The notes under the pieces: model-generated
What the model was told of the DNA's origin: nothing
Seen by the model: only the letters and a program-made list of their open reading frames with translations
Database searches by the model: none
Shown here: positions 54,301 to 64,000 of the stretch, in pieces
Layout of the letters: the number at the start of each line of letters is the position of its first letter
Numbering within the stretch: position 1 is the first letter of the stretch
Program-made: the position numbers and the translations under genes
Origin: Maniola hyperantus
Taxonomy: Eukaryota; Arthropoda; Insecta; Lepidoptera; Nymphalidae
Assembly (NCBI RefSeq): GCF_902806685.2
Contig: NC_048539.1
Coordinates: 8,506,501-8,570,500 of the forward strand
Direction: 5' to 3'
DNA: 64,000 nucleotides

Positions 54301-54595
54301 GTGCCAGCCAAGAGAGTCTTTGGGCTGAGGTCACAGATATACCAGATATGCAACTAGCGTGGCCCCCTCAGTCCCTCTCGCTCAAGCAGAGGTACTTACT
54401 TTTGAAATGTTATTCCGTCTATTTTACGTTCGCTTCGGCTATTGTAGCCTAGTATACTGCAACCCACCATTGCACAATAACTTCAAAAACAACAAAACGA
54501 ATCAATTATTTATTTACAATACTTGAGTCAACATATCCTCACTTCACGTTGGGTTCTACGCCTGTCTACTCCATCTACCTCAGCCTCAGAATACA

Positions 54596-55058
54596 TATTA
54601 GAGTCCATTTTAGGATCGATAAAATTCAATTACATAAATAATATAGTTTGAGAAAACATATTTTTATTATAAGACATGTTAGAGTGACATTCCAAATTTT
54701 AAAAGGAATTAGAATAAAATAGACAGCCAGTGGCCCCGATTCTCTAGTCTCTCTCTAAACTAAATTTAGAGTATCTGCATCCTTTTCTTTTTACCAATGT
54801 TAAAAAAGGAACGGAACATGACTTTCACATTTAAAGACTCTAAATTTTAGTGCACAATACAAATTTAAACAGTAGGTTCGCGAGTGCGTGCTAAAATCAC
54901 GGGTTTTACCATCTAAAAATTAAATTTAGAAATGTCAAACTGCTTCTGTCCTTTTCAAATTACAATAGTAAGAAGAGGGTGCGAATACTCTAAAATTAGG
55001 TTGTGCTTAGAATCGGTGCCAGTGTGACACATAAATTAATACAAAACCTTCTTTAACA
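54596..55058 (-). repeat. Copia 3' LTR with nested MITE
   Basis: LTR halves 54596-54731 and 55024-55058 surround a MITE of 289 bp. Lengths add up to the 171 bp of the other LTR. Confidence 0.9.
54732..55020. mobile_element. MITE nested in the copia 3' LTR
   Basis: Ends GGCCCCGATTCT and (complement of right end) GGCACCGATTCT. Direct repeat AGT on both sides (or CCAGT if the last CC is counted), absent from the intact 5' LTR where the site occurs once. Non-coding. Confidence 0.82.
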
Positions 55059-55076
55059 TCCTCCCGTTTGAAAAAT

Positions 55077-56894
55077 TTATGTGACCAAGCCGATTAACTT
55101 ACAAATAAACATAAGTCTAGGCTTATGGATAGGCTTAGTTAGAATATCTGCACATTGATATTCTGTGGGAACATATTTGACTTCAAGATCATTTTCTGAA
55201 ACTAATTCTCTGACATAAAAATGTCTTAAAGCAATATGTTTCGTACGTCGATGAAGCTCTGGATTTTGAGAAATTTTTATAGCTGCATCATTATCAATTT
55301 GCAGCTTGGGAATTTCTTTTAATTTGGTAACTTCATTAAACAGTCTCTTAAGCCATACAATTTCACGAGCTGCTTCACTAGCTGCTACGAGCTCCGCTTC
55401 AGTACTCGAAATTGCTACTGATGTTTGCTTCCGACTTGCCCAAGCAATTACTCCTCCAGCATACATACACAGAATACCAGATGTAGAGCGTCCTGTGTTT
55501 GGATCTCCACCGTGATCTGCGTCACTGTAACATTCTAAGATTCCAGACTTGTAATCTTTCTTATATACAATTCCAAAATCTATTGTTCCTTTGATGTAAC
55601 GAAAAATGCGCTTGACCTTTTGTACATCTTCTGTAGTGGGATTAGCAAGTGACCTGGATACAAAACTTACAGCATACGATATATCTGGTCTGCTTGCTGT
55701 CATCAAGTATGCTAATGCACCAACAGCTTCTCTATAAGGAAACTTAACATCATTCTCCTTATCAGAATCTGTTTGAGCTTCTTTAATAATTGGAGTATTG
55801 ACTGCTTTACAGTCACTCATCCCAAAGCGTTCTAGTAGATTTTGAGCATAATGCTTTTGTGAAACTACAATTCCACCATCTTTATCACTAGAAAGTTCTA
55901 AAGCAAGAAAGTAATTAGCTGGTTTAGTGGTTATCTTGAACCTACTTCTCAATTCAGCTATAAACTTCTCAGAATCTTTCTGATTTGTTGATGCAACAAG
56001 TCCATCATCGACATAGAGTGCTAGAATAATTTTATTGCCTCGTCGATTTCTAATAAACAAACATGGATCTGTGTCACATTGTTTAAAGCCAATATTTTTC
56101 AGATAGTCGACAATACATTTGTTCCAACATCTGGGAGCCTGTTTAAGTCCATATAGACTTCTCTTCAATTTACAGACTTTATTTGTGCCATCACTATAGC
56201 CTTCTGGTTGTTTCATATAGATATCTTCTTCTAATAAACCATTCAAAAAGGCAGTTGTTACATCAAACTGTAAAAGAGATAGTCCTTCGTTTGCAGCGAT
56301 GCTTAAAATTGACCTAATAGTTGACATTCTAGCAACAGGGCTAAATGTTTCCTCATAATCAATTCCCTTCTCCTGAGTATAACCTCTTGCTACAAGTCTA
56401 GCTTTATACTTGTCGAGGCTTCCATCAGCATTGGTCTTCTTTTTATAGATCCATTTACAAGAAATAAGCTTTCTGTCTTTTGGTTTATCCACAAGTATCC
56501 AAGTTTTATTCTCTTTCAGAGAATTTAGCTCACTTTCCATAGCTTTCAACCATTCAGCTTTTTCAGAACTATTTATAGCTTGTTTATGTGTTTTAGGTTC
56601 GCCTAAATCATTTACAACAGTAGATATAAAATAGTCATCGAATCGCACTGGTGGTCTTAGTATAGATCTATCTCGAAGAGTTCTTGTTTCAGGAATTTCT
56701 TCATCCTCAGAATCAGAGGAATTAGGAGTAACATATGATTCATTAGACTCGTCTTCATTTTGACTGATGATTTCATTTCCATTAGTCGACGAAGTGGGAA
56801 TTACTTCATGTGAGCTTGAATCTGGAGCATTCAATGTTTGAGGCATACTAGAAACAGCATCATCTTGTAATACATCCTCCCTTGCATCAAACAT
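55077..56894 (-). pseudogene. Copia reverse transcriptase and RNase H, 605 codons
   Basis: Long open remainder of the polyprotein. The RT has TWILVDKPKDRKLISCKWIY, KARLVARGYTQEKGIDYEET, SLYGLKQAPRCWNK and the catalytic LYVDDGLVAS. RNase H has YSDADHGGDPNTGRSTSG, WASRKQTSVAISSTEAELVA and HIALRHFYVRE, ending ADILTKPI. It would need the upstream frames to be made, so it is scored as part of a broken polyprotein although this stretch is itself uninterrupted. Confidence 0.92.
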
Positions 56895-57001
56895 TGGATG
56901 ATTTTCATTAGTCTTAGGGAAGTGAATTTCTATACTTTGTTCATCTGCTTCAGTTGCATCTGAATCTAATCCAATTGATCTAATAATCGACTCATTAAAT
57001 G

Positions 57002-57502
57002 TTACATTGTTATTAATTTAACATTGCCGTTATTATCACAGCCCAGTAATCTGTAACCATCATTACCATCATAACCAATGAGAATACATTTATCGGCTTT
57101 CTTGGAGAGTTTTGTTCGCTTTTGTTTTGGAACGTGAGCGTAACATTCACTACCAATTATCCTTAAATGTTTAATGGATGGTTTTTGTCCAAACCATAAC
57201 TCAAATGGTGATTTACCTTCTGTAGAAGTCGGTCCAGTTCTGTTCAGAACATAAGCAGCAGTGTTGACAAGCTCTGACCAACAAGCAAGTGGAAGTTCTT
57301 CATGAGCATGCATCATAGTACGAGCAGCCTCAACTAAAGTTCTGTTATCTCTTTCACAACACCCATTTTGCTCTGGTGTATATGGCATTATCAATCTTTG
57401 CTGAATACCATGAGACTTTAAAATATTTTCTACAGCCTCGTTATGAAATTCTCCACCATTATCGCTGAGAATTATTTTTATGTTTGTATGCTGGTCATAC
57501 AT
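57002..57502 (-). pseudogene. Copia integrase, C-terminal part
   Basis: Same polyprotein after the premature stop: catalytic-core segments IILSDNGGEFHN and TPEQNGCCERDNRTLVE, with the second Asp and the Glu of the DDE triad. Then GKSPFELWFGQKPSIKHLR and CILIGYDGNDGYRLL, typical for copia integrase. A one-base frameshift near 57005 ends the frame. Confidence 0.9.
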
Positions 57503-57511
57503 GACTGCTGG

Positions 57512-59193
57512 TCATGTATGACCAGCAGTCTTTGTTTCATTAATCATCAGAACAAGCTTATCTTTAACTTCAAACTTGTTTTTGATAAAATAAATTTGAC
57601 GATACTTGCTGTAATCATCTTTAAAAAGTACAAAATAGCGAAATTTACTGAAAGAATTTGGGAACGGACCACATACATCAGTATGTATAATCTCTCCTGG
57701 TACTTTAGCTCTTTCTCTTGTTCCAAATTTACATCTGTGTGTTTTACCATAGACACATCCTGTGCATAATTGAGAATCGAGTTTTACTTTGATACCAAGT
57801 TCCTTTTCTAACAAAAGTTTAACATGTCTTTTATTCTGGTGACAAAATCGTTTGTGATACAGTTGTAGGATATTATCATTAGATACAGTGTTCAATTCAG
57901 GAGTTTGTCTTTTAATTGCTTGTATATTTAACTTATACAGACCTCCATTTTTAACGCGTTTTCCAATTAAATTAATTTTTCCTTTTACTTTCAAAATACA
58001 CGATTCTCTTTCAGATATAAAGACACTGTCCTCTAGTTTGTCTTGTGCGGCAAGAACAGAAAATAAATTTCTTTTTATTTCAGGTACATACCATACGTCA
58101 CAAAGCCTTATATATTCTTGCTGTCCATGAACGTCTGCTATTAAATCAACTGTACCTTTACCGATAGCTTGTATTTTAGCGCCATTTGCAGTTGTAACCG
58201 ATTGGTTATTAGTAAAATATTGAAATGTAGAAAATATGTCATTGCAACAAGAGACATGGCTAGTTGCACCATTGTTGACATACCAATTCTCATCATCTCT
58301 TTCAATTACATTAACTGTTTCATTCGTTTCAATCTGCATTAGTGAAAGTGTAAAGTTGGCATCTATAGCTTTACTTGTTGATGGATTTTGTGGCTTAGGA
58401 GGTTTACCATCCGATATCCACTTATAACAGCTTTTGACTTTGTGTCCAGTAAGGCCGCAATAACCACATTTCTTCTTTCTATTCATTTTACTATGTACAA
58501 CTAGTGCATCAGTATTTTCTTCTTTATTTGTAAGCGATCGTTCATAAGCACAAATTTGAGCTGTCAAATTATCAATATTACGATCCTTTTTAGACATAAG
58601 CATCCAACTAGACTTAAATGGAAAATAGCTGTCAACAGGTAAAGTTTCTAAGATCTTGCAGATGAGTAAAATCTCTGGAAGGTCATATTTTTCTTTATCT
58701 TGAAGAACATCTTTTTCAGATTTTTGTAGTTCTACTTTCAATTCATGCCATATATTTTTCAATTTAGATATATGCATTGACATGTCATGAGAAGGATCTT
58801 TACGATAGCCGAAGAAACTGTAGCATAGCTTTTATCTTCAGATGTACCATCAAACAGAGTGTGTAATTCTTCCCAAACCTGTTTAGCATTTGTGAATCTC
58901 ATCACTTTTTGTAGAGTAGCATCTGACATATTAGCCATTAAAATGAACATTGCAGTATTGTTTATCTCATTGTATGTTCTCAGAGCTTTTTGATAAGAAT
59001 CAAAATCTTCTGCTGATGCTGTGCTATCTGGTTCCTTTGGTTTGTTTAGATTGCCATTTATCGCATCTAAGCATCCAGCAGTACCTCTTAGCATTAACAG
59101 TACCTTGCAGCGCCATGTTGTCCAATTTTCCTTTCCTTCTAAACGACCAATATCAATTTTGAAGCTCGTGGATGAATTCCATGAAGACGACAT
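57512..59193 (-). pseudogene. Copia gag-protease-integrase (N-terminal part), broken
   Basis: The gag starts at 59193 (MSSSWNSSTSFKIDIGRLEG) with the copia gag region WTTWRCKVLLMLRG and VWEELHTLFDG. A frameshift near 58780 moves the rest to another frame. A CCHC knuckle CGYCGLTGHKVKSC follows, then the protease region WYVNNGATSHVSC, where the catalytic Asp expected before NGATSH is Asn. The integrase zinc domain (HKRFCHQNKRH...CTGC) and the first catalytic Asp region (IIHTDVCGPF) follow. The frame ends at a TGA inside a 30 bp inverted duplication at about 57500-57530. Confidence 0.9.
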
Positions 59194-59288
59194 TTTGATA
59201 AATCTTGTTAGAATTTTTAAAGAAAATAGAAATTATAGCTTATCTCTGCTCTAAAATAATTCTTGAATTTATTTTCGATCTGCTATCA

Positions 59289-59459
59289 TATTAGAGTCCG
59301 TTTTAGGATCGATAAAATTCAATTAAATAAATAATATAGTTTGAGAAAACATATTTTTATTATAAGACATGTTAGAGTGACATTCCAAATTTTAAAAGGA
59401 ATTAGAATAAAATAGACAGCCAGTGTGACACATAAATTAATACAAAACCTTCTTTAACA
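59289..59459 (-). repeat. Copia 5' LTR
   Basis: 171 bp; matches the 3' LTR apart from a few substitutions (for example agtccg versus agtcca). Confidence 0.9.
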
Positions 59460-60259
59460 ATACATACCTTTAGAAGTAGCCCTATTGTGACACTTACTGT
59501 TAGAGCGAGATAGCTAAATGCATTTTAGCTCTTATTAGAACGTCACAAAAAGATTTTGTTTTGTCCTTATCACCGTGGCCACTTTTTTTGTTTGCCAAAA
59601 TGTATTTGTAGGTACGTGAGATTTTGGCAAACAACGTGAAGTGAGGTTATGTTGACTCAAGTATTGTAAATAAATATTTGATTCGTTTTGTTGTTTTTTG
59701 TTTTTGAAGTTATTGTGCAATGGTGGGTTGCAGTATACTAGGCTACAATAGCCGAAACGAACATAAAACAGACGGAATAACATTTCACAAGCAAGTACCT
59801 CTGCTTGAGCGAGAGGGATTGAGGGGGCCACGCTGGTTGCATATCTGGACATATCTGTGGCATCGACATTTATTTGATATATATAGTTAATAATATGATG
59901 TTATGTACCTATATGGAATGGCTCTAGCCTCTAATATTTAACAAAAACCATTTCAGATTTTTTCTTAGCAACACCGTACGTTTTTCTATGTATTTGGTCT
60001 GTGTTTTTTGATATTTTGTGCTGTGATTTTGTGGTTTTTGTGAAATGGTGTTTTAGTCTTTAGATTTTTGTGTAAATAAAATTCACTTAATACTTAACTT
60101 GCTGTACCTATTTTAGATCGTGTTAAATTTGAGAATATTATTAATATACCCCATTGAAGTAATTACCATCCATGCAATCGTAGCACTTATGTTTAATCGT
60201 AACAATTGCTAAAATCAAAAAATTACGAAATTTGTATTATTCTAAATTAGGCAGCAATA

Positions 60260-62892
60260 ATGTTCAAGAAGTTCAAAGATAAATTGGCTGAGGAAGTTAA
60301 ATCATCTCCTCAAAGGATCCAACAGTTTGCACAAGCTGCTCAGGTAATTTTTTTAAGGCGTTGTTGAAGTGTTGTGTCCCAATAACTTCTAAACTTCTCT
60401 TGTACTTAGGGCTGCCAGATGTCTCGTATTTTACGGGTTACCCCGTATGTTAGGGTGTGATAAGACAAACCCCTAGTTACGAAAATAAAATACGGGGCAA
60501 ATAAAGCTCCCGTTTACAAATTCAGCCAGAGTTGGCTAGCAAAACCAAACCCACACGTTTGTCCAATAGAAAGAATATTTTCCTTTTGCGGCAATGCGTA
60601 GACTAGTACCCTACCCGCGTAGCCGAAACTGACTAATAATAAAATTGATCATGGTCGTGGCATTTTTGTAAACATCAAAAATTGCGCGCTCGCTTCGCTC
60701 GCGCTTTTAGTTTGTATTACTTATGTAAGGCCCGCAACTTCAACTGCATTAATTTAGGTTTTTAAAAATTCTGTAGAAACTTTTATTTGCTTATGTCCGT
60801 TTCCGGGATACCTCCGAATAATGCCAAATTTTAGTAATGAAGATTGATTTGATTTGGAAAACACACACTCTGTCGGATTTATAATATTAGTATGGATGCT
60901 TTTAAAAGGAATTAAGAAACTATCATCGTAAAAAAAAAAGTAGCTAACATCTAAATATGCATGCAATCACACACTCCCACTTACACACACATACACACAC
61001 ACACATAAGCACACACACACGCATACACACACACACACACAATCATACACACCATGTTGTAATTTTATTTTATTATTGTATATACCTACATTTATTCTAT
61101 CTCTATTCTGTTAAAATAGTTTAATTATAATTTTAAGTAATCTCTTTTGGCCTTCTGTTATACCTAGATTTAAATTTAAATAATAATTATGTATTTACGC
61201 TGTTGATTATTTTCAAATAAACAAAATAAAAATAAAATAAAACATTGTGTTATGGTTGAGCTCATTTCCCTTTCACTTTAATTTTTCTTTATTAAATCAA
61301 AAACACTTGCGCTCGCTGAACTAGCGTTTTTTTATTGTTGTTTTCTATCGCACTGTCAAATTGAAAGGTGAAATTCCCCTAACCAGGTAATTACCCCATC
61401 AAGTCAGAGCAAAAGTTTTTTCTCATGAAAGGATTCAGTTGTCAGAGAAACCCCTCCCAAAATCAATTCCTGGTTACATCCATGATATTGATACAGTGAA
61501 GGCAGAATTATGTACATGTTAATATTTAAAAAAAACTAGATGTAAAACACTGTCTCCAGTAAAAAAATCTAAAACCCGTATTTTTGATGCTGGTAACCCA
61601 TTAATCAAGAAGTGGCAGGTGGCAACCCTACTTTTACTATTGATTTATTAAAGAATATCCTCTGTATGCTTACAGCAACGCCAAATCGCATAACATTGGA
61701 TACATATTTTATAGAATTCACATAAACTAATATTAAAAACAAAGTATTTATTTATCAATACAATGTATTGACATATTTATACATTTAATTCCTACCCTAA
61801 TGCAGTGGGTGTACAGGGAAATACGAATTCCCCTTCCACCCACTGGTGGGAGAAGCCGGTGGGTACACGGGTAGCTCCTCCTTATTTCCACAAGGGCTTT
61901 GAAGTACCTAAACCTAGATCCAGAAAAAAAACATACTTTCAACTTTTATTGAGTTATATTATCATCTGTCAGCCGCCTCTTCAAAAAATATTGTATATTT
62001 ATTCTGTACTAGCTGATAACCGCGACTTCGTCCGTGTGGATTTAAGCTTTTTAAAACTCCCATGGGAACTCTTTGATTTTCTGGGATAAAAAGTAGCCTG
62101 TCACTCTCCAGGTCTTAAGGAAAATATACGACATGTGTTTCGGTTTTTAAGTATACTAAAACTAAAATTGTATAACTATTACTCTTCCATATTTGGTTAA
62201 TTTTTATACATTTTGTTTCCAGGCAGCAGTATCTTCTGCTTCAAGCAGCATATCAGATATAACAAATAATGATTTATTTTCTATTGGTGATAATGGTAAT
62301 AAGCATTATGAACTTCCTAATTAATGGTTAAGGCTCTGGCTATCTTCAAGAAGAGAAGAAGAAGAAGAAGAAGTCAGTTCGATGCACATATTTGTCAAAT
62401 ATAAATTCATCATGTGACATGCATCTGACACTCTTTAATCTGAAGGCAACCTAAAATATAACCACATTACAGCAGTAAAAGTATATTCTAATAAAAATAT
62501 TGCAGTCATACCGACTCGCGTCGACCTCAATAGAGGCCTGTAGAGGATCTGCCAATCTGCACTGGGCCAATTATGGCTTAAAATCAGTAGTGGACTGATG
62601 ATGGGTTGATGATTTGATCATGATGTGTAAAATTGACACATCATTGTGTCAATTTTAATTCCCATTACGCTCAGCCCAAAAAATAACTCATTTTGTATGG
62701 CACACAACTTCCAGTGTACTTGTATGTTATGTCCATTTCAGTAGTACAGTAAACAATTTTTGTTAACATGAAACTTTTCTAGATGCTTCCAGCAAAACTC
62801 GGATTTCCAACAATCAACCAAATAACTTACAAGAAGTGTCGCTTGTTCACCCAGAAAATGTGCCAGCAAAGGTTGAACCTATGGATTATCAG
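60260..62892 (+). CDS. Probable golgin (GOLGA4/golgin-245-like), 5' exons only
   Basis: Three coding exons: 60260-60343 (28 codons, MFKKFKDKLAEEVKSSPQRI), 62223-62295 and 62783 to about 62892. Phases match and splice sites are GT-AG. The start MFKK-K-K-AEE resembles the N-terminus of trans-Golgi GRIP-domain golgins (human golgin-245 starts MFKKLKQKISEE). The following exons encode a Ser/Asn-rich linker (VSSASSSISDITNNDLFS) as in those proteins before the coiled coil begins. The coiled-coil and GRIP exons would lie beyond the window, so this is a partial call. The donor of exon 3 is CAG-GTGACT, but a second GT (GAG-GTATAT) 12 bp on is possible. Confidence 0.65.
60410..61630. repeat. Repeat-rich golgin intron 1
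   Basis: The left 'agggctgccagatg' and the complement of the right 'agggttgccacctg' could be diverged ends of one DNA transposon, with 'cgtattttacgggttacc' and its inverse inside. A long (ac)n microsatellite occupies 60965-61045. No ORF. Confidence 0.4.
62005..62118 (-). repeat. Dispersed repeat fragment, golgin intron 1
   Basis: 'ctgataaccgcgacttcgtc' to 'gataaaaagtagcctgtcac'. Truncated copy of the 32561-32765 family. Confidence 0.8.
62505..62630 (+). repeat. SINE tail fragment, golgin intron 2
   Basis: 'gatctgccaatctgcactgg' and 'gactgatgatgggttgatga' match the 3' part of the SINE at 26476-26785. Confidence 0.6.
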
Positions 62893-63314
62893 GTGACTCA
62901 AGAGGTATATTACAATATGTGTGACTTAAGTAGTCCAATTATAGCACAGCGTTTAGGCCATGCAATAATAGACTTAGGCTATATTCACACGGCGGCTATC
63001 CGATTTCATCATTTCACAACTTGCATTTCGACTGCAGACGCATCACAAGCACAATATTGCGTGAACACGCGCGAGTCTCGAATACGAGTGAAGTTTGTTT
63101 ATGTGAACAATACAATATAAACACAAGCACCACTGCGGGTCTTATTAGATATAATCGTTTCGAGACGCGGCATCCTCGAAATAAACTATTTTTCAATTTC
63201 TTTACAATATGAAAAATTAAAAACCGTTATCTAAAAGAGATGAAGAGTTTGAGTCTGGCTAATTTGTTTATTGTTCTATTCATTCTTTTGTCTGCACTTT
63301 GCACAGTTAGCCCT

Positions 63315-63600
63315 TGACTGCAATCTCACCTGGTGGTAAGTGATGATGCAGTCTAAGATGGGAGCGGGCTAACCTGCAACAGGTATGTTGGTCTTTATTA
63401 AACCCATGTCCCTGTAGTTTCTATGCGGCATCGTACCGGTACGCTAAATCGCTTGGCGTCACGGCTTTACCGGTTGGGTGATAACTAGCCACGGCTGAAG
63501 CCTCCCACCAGACCAGACCAGAAATTTAGAAATTATAAATTCCAAACCCCTGCCAGGAATCGAACCCGGGACCTCCCACTTAGCTAAATGCAGTCTTTCT
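63315..63600 (-). mobile_element. SINE (second type), 3' of golgin exon 3
   Basis: The head on the minus strand has ggttcgattcctggcagggg (B box). The plus strand contains 'gcggcatcgtaccggtacgc' and 'acggctgaagcctccca', as in 26795-27045, with a longer 5' body on the left. Confidence 0.75.
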
Positions 63601-63639
63601 CGGTTATTGCTATAGCATTTATGTAAATGGTCTACTGAC

Positions 63640-63830
63640 CTGTCATTTAGTTTAGAGATTCTGTTGTACACAATCTCTAAACTAAAATGACAGGTCTTTC
63701 ATAATGTGGGAGCATTATGAAAGGGATAGCAATATTTATAAATAGAATTATAAATAGAAAAGAATAGCATTACATTTAGGTCTGTCAATTTAGAGATTGT
63801 ATACAACAGATTTAACCACATAAACAACAA
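63640..63830. repeat. Inverted-repeat cluster near the window end
   Basis: 'gacctgtcatttagtttaga' pairs with 'tctaaactaaaatgacaggt' only about 18 nt later. 'tcataatgtgggagcattatga' and a further 'tttagagattgtatacaaca' copy follow. Nested foldback; related words occur at 17575-17625 and 27985-28045. Confidence 0.6.
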
Positions 63831-64000
63831 CTCTGGGTGCAAGTCGTAGCAAATTTTCAAGTCAAGAAACCAAATAGTTGCTATTGTTTATATTTTTCGA
63901 TCACTTTAGAGAGCCCATTATAATGCACAGGCTAAAAAGTATTGATATTAGCGTTATAAGGTATACTAATAGAATATCTTTCATTTCATGTATTCAAAGC

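Larger units (their letters stand above)
54596..59459 (-). mobile_element. Copia LTR retrotransposon
   Basis: Minus-strand element: 5' LTR 59289-59459 (171 bp) and 3' LTR 54596-55058 (171 bp once its nested MITE is removed). They are flanked by the 5 bp TSD ATACA (54591-54595 and 59460-59464). The ends read TGTTAAAG...CTCTAATA, an imperfect inverted repeat. A polypurine tract AAACGGGAGGA precedes the 3' LTR (55059-55069). Gene order gag, protease, integrase, RT, RNase H is that of Ty1/copia. The LTRs differ at a few sites and the coding part is broken in several places, so the copy is old and dead. Confidence 0.93.
54332..59859. mobile_element. Inverted-repeat element E, copy 2, split by copia
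   Basis: The outer arms 54332-54560 and 59633-59859 are reverse complements ('gcgtggccccctcagtccct', 'ggctattgtagcctagtata', 'ctgcaacccaccattgcaca', 'ctcacttcacgttg'), about 228 bp long with few differences. Without the copia insertion the element is about 659 bp with a unique centre of about 200 bp. A truncated relative is at 12775-13086. No transposase ORF; superfamily unknown. Confidence 0.8.

Noticed and set aside
60955..61050. (AC)n tract considered as a CRISPR-like or satellite array
   Set aside because: Simple dinucleotide microsatellite without spacers; no CRISPR is expected or seen in this eukaryotic DNA.

Overview
This window is nuclear DNA from a lepidopteran insect. The evidence is a multi-exon animal-type cryptochrome of the insect CRY2 class, a ribosomal protein L8 gene, an LSM10 gene and a COA1-like gene, set in AT-rich sequence dense in moth/butterfly-type repeats: tRNA-derived SINEs, 'cgcgacttcgtccgcgtgga' repeats, RNase H-bearing LINEs, hAT MITEs and a copia LTR element. 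Species cannot be fixed from the sequence alone.

Layout. (1) 319-11825, minus: RpL8 in five coding exons (257 aa). Introns 1 and 3 carry three candidate C/D-box snoRNAs, two of them clearly paralogous. Intron 3 is swollen to about 7.9 kb, mostly by a decayed LINE (element A) in the opposite orientation. (2) 12082-18275: intergenic, filled with a hAT MITE, part of an inverted-repeat element, a 1.9 kb TIR element and a MITE with about 40 bp TIRs. (3) 18276-31886, plus: cry2, nine coding exons, 740 aa. Its introns hold at least eight mobile fragments, a 70-nt hairpin, a GC-AG intron and a palindrome of about 2 kb in intron 7. (4) 32018-34282, minus: LSM10 in three exons, convergent with cry2 with 131 bp between stop codons. 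(5) 35015-35407, minus: single-exon COA1-like gene. (6) 35519-51832: a young 16.3 kb block directly upstream of COA1. It contains two almost identical LINEs (B1, B2) head to tail, each bounded by the same 11 bp sequence, with a third intact LINE (C) nested in B1 and flanked by its own 11 bp target duplication. (7) 52100-59860: intergenic, with a second copy of the hAT MITE and a second inverted-repeat element that has been split by a copia element (171 bp LTRs, 5 bp TSD). The copia 3' LTR in turn holds a MITE. (8) 60260 to beyond the window, plus: the first exons of a probable golgin gene.

The host genes are housekeeping (translation, histone mRNA processing, cytochrome oxidase assembly, Golgi) plus one clock gene. 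They do not form a pathway. LSM10 and COA1 lie on the same strand 733 bp apart. What stands out is the layered transposition: order of insertion can be read directly from target-site duplications at several places.
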